Assembly (NCBI GenBank): GCA_039583875.1
Contig: CM077149.1
Coordinates: 19,729,194-19,793,193 of the forward strand
Direction: 5' to 3'
DNA: 64,000 nucleotides
Origin: Platanthera guangdongensis
Taxonomy: Eukaryota; Streptophyta; Magnoliopsida; Asparagales; Orchidaceae
A program made the translations under genes and the position numbers. How positions within the stretch are numbered: the first letter of the stretch is position 1; each line of letters begins with the position of its first letter. Below the pieces are notes generated by a model. The model had not been told where the DNA came from. It made no database searches and saw only the letters and a program-made list of their open reading frames with translations. Shown here piece by piece: positions 34,225 through 45,417 of this stretch.

Positions 34225-34721
34225 TATCCAAGATTTTAAAAGTTTAAAAATAGACCAAGACTAGGCAAACATCTTGATTTTTCTTAGTGTCTAGAGTTTT
34301 TCTGGTCTCTGAACTGCGCTCGACGAATTTCCCCCAGATCGTCGAACAGAGATCGACGATTTCCGAAATCGTCGACCTGAGTTCTGCATTTCTCAGATAG
34401 TATGCACTATCTCTTCCGGTCAACGATCGTCGAACGGCGCTCGACGTTTTTGTTCTCTGAACGATCGTCGAACAGAGCTCGACGCTCTCCAATATCGTCG
34501 AACGGAGATCGACGATATTGAAGACTCTTCAGATTCCTTTAGAAGCCCCGATCGTCGAACTGAGTTCAACGATCTTTCCTTTTCTGCATCGAACCCTAAT
34601 ATAAAATTCGTTTTTTGCCGTCGATCTCCTTTTGCGCTTTCGATTTCTCTGCAAACTCTTTCTTTCCCTCCAAACATTTCTGCACTTGGTCGTTTTGTTT
34701 GTTGAATCTTTGCAGGTAACC
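34225..34721. promoter_or_regulatory. pol-ORF3 spacer with CGACGATC words and a 3' splice-like site
   Basis: The spacer carries another cluster of TCGTCGAAC/GATCGACGAT words (34310-34580). It ends in a pyrimidine-rich run, TGTTTGTTGAATCTTTGCAG, whose AG is at 34714-34715, six bases before the ORF3 ATG. The equivalent spacer of S2 ends in TTTGTTTCCTTTTGCAG at 45803, seven bases before its ATG. Confidence 0.6.
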
Positions 34722-37700
34722 ATGGCCGTTTCTGTTGCTGTTCTTGCCGCCATGGAATTTGATGCCGGCTTTGACAATGACATGGAGTCTTTCAGCACGA
34801 CAGATCAGGTTTTCCAGGACATCTTGGAGTTGTTCAAGGAGCAAAAACTTGCTACAATCATGACCACCAGGATTAAACTTGCTGCTGATGAGATTAAAGA
34901 GTGGGTCTACACTGCCCACAACCAGGATCAAAACACAATCGTTGGATCAATCTCTGGCACCCAGGTACCCTTGACCCTAGCAATTCTGACAGAAGTTTTT
35001 GAGTTAAGTTCTGGTGGAGACTCTGCTGATTTATCTGGAGAAGAATTTGCTGACTTACTTGCAAGAATGGGTCATTCTGAGGCTAACCCTAGCAAGCTGC
35101 TGAAGAAGAATCTTTCTATGGAATATAGATTCTTGGCTGATGTAGTTGGGAAGGTCCTGTTGGCTAAGCACTCTGCCCATGATACTATTTCCAGGTATCA
35201 GCTATGCTTAATGGGAGCTATTGTGGACAGGAAGAATTTGAACTGGGGAGAGGTCTTCTTTGACCTTATTAAAAAGAAAATTAATAAGAGTTTTGTGAAT
35301 TTTGGGAGTATTTTAGGCCTTTTTCTGCAGAACAGATGCCATGCATTGCTAGTATCATCTGGGATACACATTAATGCTTCCAAGAGACTGTCTTGTGCCC
35401 TATTTGGTAAATGGGACATGCAGATCACCAAGCCCAGCAGGCCCTCTTCCAGCACACCTTCAGGCACCAGGACTGCCATAGTCACTTCCCCTCAGGTCTC
35501 TGCCCCTGCAGATGACCTGCCTGCTGCTGCCTCTCCTCCTCCTCCAATTCAATCTTTTCCAATTCCATCCACCATTCCAGTTCCATCCACCATTCCAATT
35601 CCATCCACCATTCCAATTCCATCCACCATTCCACTTCCATCCACCATTCAAACTCCATCCACTATCATCATTTATAGCCCATCTCCAACATCTATACCAT
35701 CTCCAATCCCTACTCTACCAACAACAGAAGAACCATTCCATCCATTATACTCCTACTCTCAACCAGACTCTGCCACATCACCCTCCATTCCGCCATTCAC
35801 TCTTATTGATGATTCCTTCATGGATGACTCACCCTCATCTCCTCCTGAGCTGCCCTCCTCATCAACCTCTTACCAGGAACTTATACAAGAGATCATTGAT
35901 CAACCCACCTTCACACCATCTATCTCAATCCCCTTGTCTTCCATCACCACTTTCCCCACACCTCACCCATCTCTTCCCCAATACACCAGCTCTCCACTAC
36001 CATCACCAATAGCTCCACCTCCATCATCTACCTCTGCTCCAGTCACTGCTGAGCAAGTAGATCTTCCAGCCCTAGCTGACAGGATATATGAATTGCTAGC
36101 CCCCAGGCTATCTCTTCTCTTGGAGACCTCATTGGCTCCATTACTCCAGTCAGTGGCAGCTCTTTCTGCCAGGCTCTCCTCCTTAATTCCTCAGGCAATC
36201 CCTTCAGCAGTGTGACTTGATCCAGCTTTGTCTGAATCTAGGCAGGAGGAGATGCCCTATAAAGTGAGCTTGCCTGTTGTGTCTTCTGTTTCTTCAGTTG
36301 CTGCTGCTGTTCTTCAAGATCCAGTTCCACCTCCAGTTGCAGTCCTCTCAATAGACCTCAGGTCTCTGCTTTCATCATTTGATTCAGCGTACTTCAGCTG
36401 TCTTCCAGAGAGAGTTGCTGACCAGCCCCCAGAGGATCTCTCCAAGGCCCTTGTGCCCTTCTCATGTTGTGATACCAACATTATAACTTCATTTGTCAAT
36501 TCAGTATATGCTGTTGCTACTTCTGCTGAAAGCAGTGTTGATGTTTCTGATGTTGCTGCCCTTCCTACTAAAAATTTTGTTGATATTATTGCTCATACTG
36601 CTGATGAGTCAATTTCTAAGGATATGCAGATGACAGAGGCACATGATGTTGAGCCTTCTGTGTTTGCTGATGACATTCCTCCTGCTGTGGATATTGTTGT
36701 TTCTGAAAGTGAAACTGTTGCTGCACCAACTGCTATTGTTATTACTACTGCCACAACTTTAGTATCTGCTGATGTTGCTGCTGCTTCAACTTCTGTTACT
36801 AGTTCTGTATCTACTGCTGCTTCAACCTCTGCTTCTGCTTCAACTACAATTGCTACAAGTGTTGTATCTGCTGCTGCTCCAATCACTGCTGCTTCATCTG
36901 CTTCAACCCAGCTCAAGAAAGATTTGATGAAAAAGATTGATGCTCTTTATGATGAACAAAGTTCTGAAAGTGATGAGTTCAAGACTGATTCTGATGACTC
37001 CTCTGCCACCATTGCTAGGAAGAGAAAGGCAAGGAGCAAAGCCATGAAGAGAGTACCTCTAGCCAAAGTCAAGGACAATAATGACATTCCATATTATATT
37101 CTTCATGACTGCCCCATAACTGAGCACTGGATGCAGTATTCAAAGAATCAACTCAAAGCCATGAAGAAAAAGAGGAAATATGAAAAAGGATCTTCTCAAT
37201 TTCAACATCCTCATCCTCCTCCACCACCTCCTCCTGATGCAGGTGCAGGTGGAAGTTCAGCTGCTCAACCCTCTGCCAAAAGCCAAACCCCCTATCAACC
37301 ACATGCAAGATCTTATCATAGGGGAAGCCAGTCCAGGGGTTCTCAATCCAGAAGAGGAAACTACAGAGGAAATCAAAGAGAAGACCAGGTTTATTCAAAA
37401 GGATACTCAAGGCAACATCCCTACTCCAGGGAAGGACAAATCTCATCAGACACAACCTCTGGTCCTTTTCCCTATAAACTGAAGGAAGTAGTTTCATCCA
37501 GGCCTCCTCAAGATAATCCATCAAATAGATATGAGCCACCAGTCCCATTTGAAGATCCTGAAAATAATCCAACTGCTTGGACTGCAAGGATGAAAGAGCT
37601 TGTTGCACTGTAATAGATTAAGAAAGCTAGAGAGCAAGGCAGAGACTCCTCCAACATCACTACATTGTCTAAACAGAGAAAGAAAGAGTTGGAAAGATAT

Positions 37701-37874
37701 GCTTCAAGCAAATTCTTTGATTCAGATAGATACATGGAGCTGCATCCTGAAGCTGTAGTTCCAAGACCCAAACAGCAAACCTCTTTAGGTGCAGCAGATG
37801 ACACAAGATCAAAGAAGAAAGCTCTCAACCCCAATAGAGAAATCAAACTCATAAAGGGCAAGGAGAAGAAATAA
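34722..37874 (+). pseudogene. ORF3 of S1, large post-pol gene of unknown function
   Basis: Starts at ACCATGG (34722) and stays in one frame for about 1050 codons, with stops at 36213 (TGA) and 37611 (TAA TAG, sense in the left unit). The N-terminal 230 residues (TQVPLTLAILTEVFELS, MGHSEANPSKLLKKNL, FLADVVGKVLLAKHSAHD, NWGEVFFDLIKKK) resemble the plant 'putative plant transposon protein' domain (Transposase_32 type); this is from memory. A Pro/Ser/Thr-rich linker with 18-bp repeats follows, then an Ala/Thr/Ser-rich region, an acidic-basic block, PYYIL, a Gly/Arg/Ser-rich segment and a conserved C-terminus. I see no signal peptide or membrane span, so an envelope role is not supported. Confidence 0.75.
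35556..35660 (+). repeat. 18-bp tandem repeat in ORF3
   Basis: About five to six copies of CCATTCCAATTCCATCCA, coding for a repeated six-residue Pro-Ser-Thr-Ile-Pro unit. The frame is preserved, so copy number can vary without breaking the gene. Confidence 0.85.
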
Positions 37875-38031
37875 CTATGTAAGGTGACAATCATTTTGAA
37901 TTCTGAATTCTGTCTGGGATGATATTTATCTGTGGTTCTGCAATGCCCTGCTTTATTGCTTTTCTGTATTGTTGCTGTGTATGTTGTTATTTAACTTTTT
38001 TTCCAAATTCTGTAAATAGTAATCCTAACCC

Positions 38032-38045
38032 AAATAGGGGGAGAT
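38032..38045 (+). promoter_or_regulatory. Polypurine tract of S1 (right unit)
   Basis: AAATAGGGGGAGAT directly before the LTR start TGTTGG. Confidence 0.85.
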
Positions 38046-39583
38046 TGTTGGAATACCCTATTACTAATTTGGGTCAGGATCACTATGTCTCTAGGAAACC
38101 TGTTTTTGACCTCCTGTATAGATCTAAAGGTCAATTAGAATTGAGTCTAAGGGTTAGAAGTCTAGGTTTGGAAGCTGCCCTCAAGACCCAGGATTTTCAG
38201 TTTGAGACTACGTCATATCGTCAAGCTCAGCACGACGATTCGTCGAACTCCAATCGACGATCGTCTAGCTCAACTTCGACAGATCGTCGAACTCTATTCG
38301 ACGATCGCTGAGCTCAACTTCAACAAATCGTCGAACTCCATTCGACGATCTGCGAGCTTAGTTCGACGATCTTGACTCAATATTGGATCTCTATCTCTGA
38401 GCTCAGTTCGACGATCTTTGAGCTCAGATCGACGATTTTTGTTGCTGTATAAGTCCATATCGCTGAGCTCAGTTCGACGATAGCAGAGCTAAGTTTGACG
38501 ATTTTCTGATGAGTTAAAGGATTTTTCAAGATTCAAATTCAGAACAATTAAGGAGTTATTCAGCAATTAATTCAGAAGATTTTCTAGCCGTTTTCATTTA
38601 TTTCTGGACCAAGTTTCAAGGGATTATCAAGGAATGTTTCTTTGGATTTTCCTCCAGATGACAATTGCAATTAAGGATGCAATTAATGACAGGCCAACGG
38701 CTATTCTTGACAGAGGATGTTTTTCTATTCAATACCAGAGAATAAAATACAAGAAATTTTGAATCTCTCTATCACTCAGAACACAGACAAGAAGAACAAG
38801 AACAAAAATATTCTCTGTCTCAAAGAATTCTCTCAAGAACACACATCTAAGGAGATCAACCATCAGAAATCTTCTGATCTCTTGTGATTCAAGTGTTTAA
38901 GGCCAACATCTTTCAAAGACTCTAGACACCTAACATTTCAGCTGTTGCTGAAATCATCATTTGCTGGAGATCAACTTCTGAAGGCCTATCACCCTACAGC
39001 AAAGCTTCATTTCCTGAACATCTCAAGGACTCAGGGGGAGCTTTGACACCATCAAATCCATATAGTCTTCTCAGCTACTTTGAGAAAGAGAAGACTCTCA
39101 TAACTCTCTCATCCCCATCTCTGTAAAGGGTTTCTCAAACTCCCTTCAAAAGTTTGTGTTTGGTTTTTGAGCACCTTGTCAAAAGCTCATTGGTGGCAAG
39201 ACACCTGATCAAAAAATCTGATTTGGTTTTTGAGCACCTTATCAAAAGCCCATTGGTGCCCAGGACACCTGATCAACTCATCCTGCAGTGGATTCCTACC
39301 TAGGGTGGTAGAAGAGTGGATGTACCCAAGTTTAGGGGAACCACTATAGCTCCTTGTGTCTTCTGGCTTGCTTGTCTTTATCTTTTGTTTCTGGCTGTGA
39401 TTGTTTTGTGATTAGTTTAGATCTGTGATTAATTTCTGTTGTAGGTTATTTTGTGATTAGATTTAATAGTTGCTTCCCTGTTCACTCAGATTACAACAAT
39501 TGTTGTAAAAAGTTTTCAAGCACCATATACTCTATTCACCCCCCCCCCCCCTCTAGAGTATATCAGATCTAGCTGCACTTTCA
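38046..39583 (+). mobile_element. S1 3' LTR (1538 bp)
   Basis: TGTTGGAATACC to GCACTTTCA. It matches the middle LTR closely, with a longer C run (39539-39551) in the loop of the terminal stem. CTAAC follows as the right target duplication. Confidence 0.9.
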
Positions 39584-41491
39584 CTAACCTTGGTCACTAA
39601 CGTGTGGAAAAAAGGGTCATCAAATGGCGGTGGGTAAATACATGTGACCGGGTGTGGGATATAGGTATGTGAAGGAGACACCACATCCAGAGGCACAATA
39701 ACCAAAGAATCAGAAACGGGCGAGGATAGAACCGTAGCTAGACATGCAGAGAAATGAATAGCCAAATGTTACGCATAGTCAGATCTACGAGGTGCGGTGA
39801 ACAGACCAAAAACTAGCGCGCTCAACGTACTAATATCTAAGTGCTGAGACAATGCCAAGGTAGGAACTAAAAGAGTGGGCGAGTCACAGCAACTCAGTCT
39901 AGGACTATTGATGCCACGTCCTAAATCGTCAAATAATGTGGGCTCATAGATAGGAGGAAGGGTTGGTAAAATCAAACCCGGGATAAAATCCAAATCATAA
40001 TAACTTTCCCCGATCAGTGATAACTTCAAGAAACTCTCATCCGGGGGTAAAACCAAAGAATCGTTCAAAAATACCCTTCCTCACTTGCAATTTCTTCAAA
40101 CACACTAGGCAAGTTGTTTAATTCACAATCAGTAAAGGTCTCAGAAATGGATAAAGTCGAACCCGACAAAAATTTTAATTCATATTGAACTTCAGATAAT
40201 GGAGATAACAACAAAGAGTTTTTGTTCAGGTTCGCAGCGCTAAAATCATCCATACATAACCTTCTCATATAAGGTGAGTCTTCCTTATCAGTTGGAACAT
40301 CCTCTAAGTCAGGGTCGACAATAACAATGGAAAAATCCTCACTCAAAGGCTCCTCAGATAACTCAGATATAACCTCAGTTGGTGCGATCGTATGCTCTAA
40401 CACGATGGGGATCATCTCATGGAGAGGGCACTCAATACTAGGGTGAACAAACACAACGCTAGTAGGGCAAGTAATAGGCAATGGAATACTCTCACAGATT
40501 GAAATGAAATCATCCCATACATTGTCTTCTAAATCACTAGGGATTCCCTCACTTTTAGAATCATCAAACTTATCGGGCACTATCATACGTGAAGGGATAC
40601 TCTCACTTAGCTAGTCAACTTCATCATCCAGAGATTCTATATCCACATCAGAATCCTCAGAGGTACTAGTAACTATATCTAGGGGCTTAGATGTCAAGGC
40701 TAACAGAGGCATAGCCCTAGTGGTAACATCTATTGAGTCCACAACAAATGACCTATTAGGAATGGTTTCCGTAAAGGTGGGTGGTGGTACTAATACGGCC
40801 TTTCCGGTCTGCCACGAGTGAGTTTTATTACTAGGAAGGTGGTGCTTCTCAATTTCTAATGTCGTGGTAAAAGTGTAGTATAGATCAGTGTGCCAATAGC
40901 ATAGTAATTTACCCTGGATGTAGGGGTTTAACCCCTTACGAAACCTAAAGAGGGTGATCTCTAGTGACTCCTTCACACCACTTCTAACCATCATATCCTT
41001 AAAAAGATGCATATAATCTGAGACCGACTTGTTCCCTTGTTTAAGGTTAGTCAAATCATCAGTTATCTATCGCCTGGTTTGGACGTTTGGTTTATAGTCA
41101 TTTTAAAGGCTGGTAGGGATCTAATTCCATACCTATACTCACTCTTAGGCTTAGTATTAGTAGGGCGAAGGTAGGCGGGATCAAATTGATCTGAGAGTAG
41201 GCTACGCATGTGAGGCCAAGAGTAACTATAACTACCAACATGACGCTCTTCGTTTAACTAAAACAACTGGGCTTGACCAACTAGTCGCTCTCGGGCAAAG
41301 TTAACCTTTTTGTGGTCATCCCATAAGTCACCATTAAAATAATGATCTAATCTCTTAAGTCAATCTCTAAAACTTTGGGGGCATCCTAAACCATCATAAG
41401 TAGGATAAATGTGTTGTGCCCTAGGGATGTGTTTAGCCATATCTGTAGCATATGAATAGTCTAGTCGGGCAGCATATACGTCATATGCCAT
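39584..41491 (-). pseudogene. gag: gag region of G3 (minus-strand Ty3/gypsy relic)
   Basis: Reads right to left from an ATG at 41491 (MAYDVYAARLDYSYATDM). A Retrotrans_gag-like core follows (SYSWPHMRSLLSDQFDPAYL, then LKQGNKSVSDYMHLFKDM, FRFRKGLNPYIQGKL), broken by several stops, including near 41065 and at 40611. Downstream the frame continues as a long acidic, Ser/Asp/Glu-rich segment (40586-40065), shifts once near 40067, and runs to 39584, where S1 interrupts it. The acidic extension is not a domain I recognise, and no protease or RT is reached. The Met-type primer site and LTR lie to its right. Confidence 0.6.
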
Positions 41492-42007
41492 TTTAGTGAG
41501 AACCGAAGAGAAAACTCAACCGGAACTGGTGCACATGCAATGAGAAATGAACCTGCCCCTATTTAATTTTCAAAGATGGAATTGTTCCCACTTGGTAACT
41601 AGGTTAAAAAATATATTTTTTTTGTTTTCTTACAGGAAATAAATTGAAGATTATTAAAAAAAATTTCTAATTTTTTGCTGGAAAAATAAAAATATAGGCC
41701 GCTATTGGCAAATCAAAATTAAAATTTTGTAATGATTTAATAAAAATAATGGCTTAATAAAAAAAAAATATTTTTTGATTTCTTACTAATAAAATGATGG
41801 GGAAATTCCAGAATTTGTTTTTTGAATTTTGAGAAAAATTGAAAATTTTAGGCCGCTATTTGCAGACCAAAAATTTTAAAATTGATTTATATGTTGTGCA
41901 ATGAAACGGGCAAGTGCGTGTCGGCGTGCTGAAGAATTTTTTTTTATTTTTTTTCCTAGGATGGTACTAATTAAGAAATTAGCACAACCTGGCTCTGATA
42001 CCAAAGT
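41492..42007 (-). other. G3 leader and primer-binding site
   Basis: AT-rich untranslated leader between LTR and gag. On the minus strand TGGTATCAGAGCC (42003-41991), just inside the LTR end, is a perfect initiator-Met primer site. Confidence 0.7.
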
Positions 42008-43170
42008 TGATGCAGGCTTGCACGTGGACACCAAATAAATCTACGAACGAACAATTTTGCCTCTCATTGATCCAATCCTATACTCGCACAATCGTTCTAC
42101 GCAGCATCACGTTAATTAATTTTATCAATTATATGATAACGTACGGGTAGCCAAACCGCTTAGGATCGAATAAAGGCTATAGGCCAATATTCTCTCCGGC
42201 TAAAAGGACCCACCCGGTCCAAATGAGCGGTGTTGTACCAAAAAAGATCTACCAAATAAATACGATTTGGAAAAGGTAGATCTCTCCCAACAAAAGAAAA
42301 CGAAGGTTCTCCAATCCTTTTTCGAAAAATAATTCAATCAAGACAAACACAAAACCAATCGAAGAAACCACAATTAATTAACGATTCAAAATTCAACGCC
42401 AAGAATCTACCACCACAGGAATTCATCTAGGAAGAGAAACACTCAATAGGTAGAAAGGATTTGTTACCCTATCAGAATGGATGATTTCCATTTCTTTACT
42501 TGGATCATTCTTCAACGGCTCCGCCAGAGTAATGCCGGTTGGAGAGAAACTCATCTGCCTTCGTCGCTTCACGCCGAAGTTGATCCACAAGGGGAGATCT
42601 TCTTGTCTTGGCCGAATTTCTTCAAGGATGAGGGTGGCAAATTTTGTTGTTGGTGGTCGGTTTGGGTGAGGAGGATGGGAGGTGGTTTTGTCTAGGGAAA
42701 AGGAGTAATAGAGGGTTGTTAAGGGGAGAAAAGAGGAGGGAGAGAGGGGAGGAGGGTGGCCGAAATTGCCAAGGTAGAGGGGGAAGAGAGGGGGCGGACA
42801 AGGAGGAGGGTAGAAGAAGATTCTTAAGACAAGTTAGGGTTTTCTTTTCAATCATTCACTATTTCAATATGACAAATATCATGGCATATATATAGGCTTA
42901 CACCACTCCATCTCCCTTCATTCAAAATTCAAAATTCAAAATTCCAAATTCAAAATTCAAAATTGAAAATTGAAAATATGATGGTTATATGCACCCATCA
43001 TAGCACATGAAATGAAATAATTAAAACAATACATGATGGTTATAAGCACCCATCATTACACATGAAATGAAAATTAAAACATGAAATAAATGTTTAAAAT
43101 AAAATTTCTAAAATAATAAAATTATTAAAAATATATAATTATAATTACTTAATTTATAATTATATATTTT
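42008..43170 (-). mobile_element. 5' LTR of G3 (minus strand); right boundary approximate
   Basis: The plus-strand start TGATGCAGGC is the LTR end in the element's own direction, four bases from the primer site. A minus-strand TATA (CCTATATATATGCC) lies at about 42884-42897. U3 includes TTCAAAA tandem repeats (42918-42975) and a roughly 50-bp duplication (about 42977-43080, each with ATGGTTAT...GCACCCATCA). The outer end toward 43170 is not resolved. Frames open at 42477-42895 lie in the leader part and I do not call them genes. Confidence 0.55.
42884..42897 (-). promoter_or_regulatory. TATA box of the G3 LTR
   Basis: Minus strand CCTATATATATGCC, correctly oriented for transcription through 42008 into gag. 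Confidence 0.45.
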
Positions 43171-43284
43171 TATATAATGGCGGCAGACATCGATCCCATC
43201 CTCGAGCTTGCGGCAGCGATCGTCCCAATCGACGAACTCTCTCAAACGGGGATCAATGGAGGTCGTGACAGCAACGTCTCCATC
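43171..43284. other. Short segment of CGACGAAC-type words joined to S2
   Basis: Contains ATCGACGAACTCTCTC and AAACGGGGATC, words like those in the S2 pol-ORF3 spacer (45460-45560). It may be the tail of S2 gag fused to integrase by an internal deletion; low certainty. Confidence 0.3.
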
Positions 43285-45417
43285 AAAACTTAAGGGCAAG
43301 ACCCCCTATGAACTACTCAAAGGGAAGAAACCTAAAGTAGATTATTTTAAAATCTTTGGTTGCATTTATTACATTCATAACAACAACAAGAGACAAATTA
43401 GAAAGTTTGAAGCCAAGGCTGAAATAGGAATTTTTCTAGGATATTCCCAAGTAAGCAAGGCTTATAGGGTTTATAATAAATTAACTATGAAAATGGAAGA
43501 ATCTATTCATATTTCTTTTGATGAAACTAACATGTTTTATAAGGAGAAGATTCCTTATACCAGTGAGACTTTGAAGGAACCACACCTGTGTGAGAAGTTG
43601 GATGAATTGACACTCACCAATGAGGTTGTCGCGCATCCTTCTCCACATGATGCTGAAGATAGTGAAGATAAATACACTGAACTTAGTGAAGATCCAACAA
43701 CAGCTATAACTCCACAAGAGGAATTAATTCCTCAAGCTGTTGCTCAACCAACTCCTCCTACTGAATTAGTCACACTTAGAGATCACCCTATATATCAATT
43801 GATTGGAAACATATTAGTGGGTGTGCAGACAAGGTATCAACTCCACCAGGACATGATACATGCCTGCTTCATATCTCAAACTGAGCCCCAATCCATTAAA
43901 GATCCTGAGCAAGATCCACACTGGAATATTATAATGCAAGAGGAGCTCAACCAATTTGAGAGATGTAGAGTATGGGATTTAGTTCCAAGACCCAAATACT
44001 AACCAATCATTGGAACAAAATGGGTATTTAGAAACAAACTAGGTGCTCAAGGTCTTATCATAAGGAACAAGATAGGATTACTTGCTTAAGGATATAGATA
44101 AGAGGAAGGCATTGACTATGACCAAACATTTGCACCTGTTGCAAGGATAGAAGCAATCAGGATATTTTTAGCTTATGCAGCCTACAAGAAGTTCACAGTA
44201 TACCAAATGGATGTCAAGAGTGCATTTCTTAATGGTGAACTTAAAGAAGTGGTCTATGTAGAACAACCACCAGGTTTTAATTCTCCTACTCATCCCTCTT
44301 ATGTTTTCAAATTGCATAAGGCTCTCTATGGTCTAAAGCAAACTCAAAGAGCTTGGTATGAAACCTTAGCTAGCTTTCTCTTAGAGCATAAGTTTTCTAG
44401 AGGCATAGTAGATAGGAATTTATTTATAAAGCATCAGCATGATAAAATCTTATTAGTACAAATATATGTAGATGACATTATATTTGGTTCTACAGATTCC
44501 AAACTATGAAAAAGCTTCTCCAACCTATGCATTCCCAGTTTGAAATGAGTAGCATTGGTGAGCTATCCTACTTCCTTGGTCTCCAAGTGAAGCAGTCCCC
44601 TGATGGCATCTTCTTATCCCAATCCAAAAATGCTAAGGAGCTAATTAAAAGGTTTGGGATGACTGATGCTTCAGCAAAGAAAACACCTACGGCTACAAAT
44701 GATGTAATTGATTCTGATGAACATGGGAAACCTGTAGATCAGAAATTATATAGGGTCATTATTGGGTCCCTGTTATATCTTATAGTAAGTAGACCAGACA
44801 TTATGTTTGCAACATATTTTTATGCTAGGTTCCAGGTGAACCCTAAAGAATGTCACCTTATTTTCTTTAAAAAATTTTTGAGATATATAAAGAGTTGCCC
44901 TAATTTAGGACTCTGGTATCCAACTGAGTAAGAATTTGAGTTAACTGGATACTCTGATATTGACTTTGCTAGATGTAGAGTGGACAGAAAGAGCACATCA
45001 GGGACATGTCAATTCCTTGGTGATAGGCTAGTTTCATGGTTTTACAAGAAGCAAACATCTGTGTCCACCTTAATAGCAGAAGCTGAGTATATAAAAGTTG
45101 GCAGTTATTGTTCACAGATGCTGTGGATTCAAAACCAACTCCTAGATTATAGTGTCAACTTAAATAATTCAACTCTACTTTGTAATAATAGGAGTGTAAT
45201 TTCTAATGCACAGAATCCAGTGCATCATAGTATAACTAAGCATATAGATGTAAGACATCATTTCATTAGAGAGTGTGTTGACAAAAAGAAAATTAATCTC
45301 ACCTTTGTCTCTATTGATTTGCAAAAGGCATATATCTTCACCAAACCCTTAGATGAGAAGAAACATCTGTTCTTTATGAATCAGCTAGGCATAATAAATG
45401 GAGATGCATTAATTTAA
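43285..45417 (+). pseudogene. pol: pol fragment of S2 (integrase end, RT, RNase H)
   Basis: Begins at the segment GKTPYELLKGKKPKVDYF equivalent to 32118 of S1. Stops at 44000, 44087 and 44099, a 1-bp loss near 44505 shifting the frame, and a TAA at 44929 disable it. RT retains [12 protein letters not shown] and YVDD (in [13 protein letters not shown], about 44458-44497); RNase H retains [14 protein letters not shown] and the end motif [10 protein letters not shown]. The protein is clearly related to S1 pol but diverged. It ends at TAA 45415. Confidence 0.85.

Larger units (their letters stand above)
25704..39583 (+). mobile_element. S1: Sirevirus-like Ty1/copia element in tandem three-LTR form
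   Basis: Order: LTR fragment (25704-25879), ORF3 3' part and PPT (25880-27379), LTR (27380-28909), full internal region (28910-38045), LTR (38046-39583). The outer ends carry the 5-bp direct repeat TTAAC (25699-25703) and CTAAC (39584-39588), and the minus-strand G3 frame continues across them, so the whole 13.9 kb behaves as one insertion. It probably arose by recombination between LTRs followed by a deletion in the left unit. The Sirevirus-like assignment rests on gag type, the PPT (GGGGGAGAT before TGTTGG) and a large third ORF. Confidence 0.85.

Noticed and set aside
34722..37874. Envelope gene
   Set aside because: The position matches env-like genes, but no signal peptide, membrane span or fusion-like segment is visible.
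42477..42895. Small protein-coding gene near 42.5 kb
   Set aside because: The frames overlap on both strands, lie within the G3 LTR transcribed leader, and show low-complexity Arg/Gly or Pro/Ser content.
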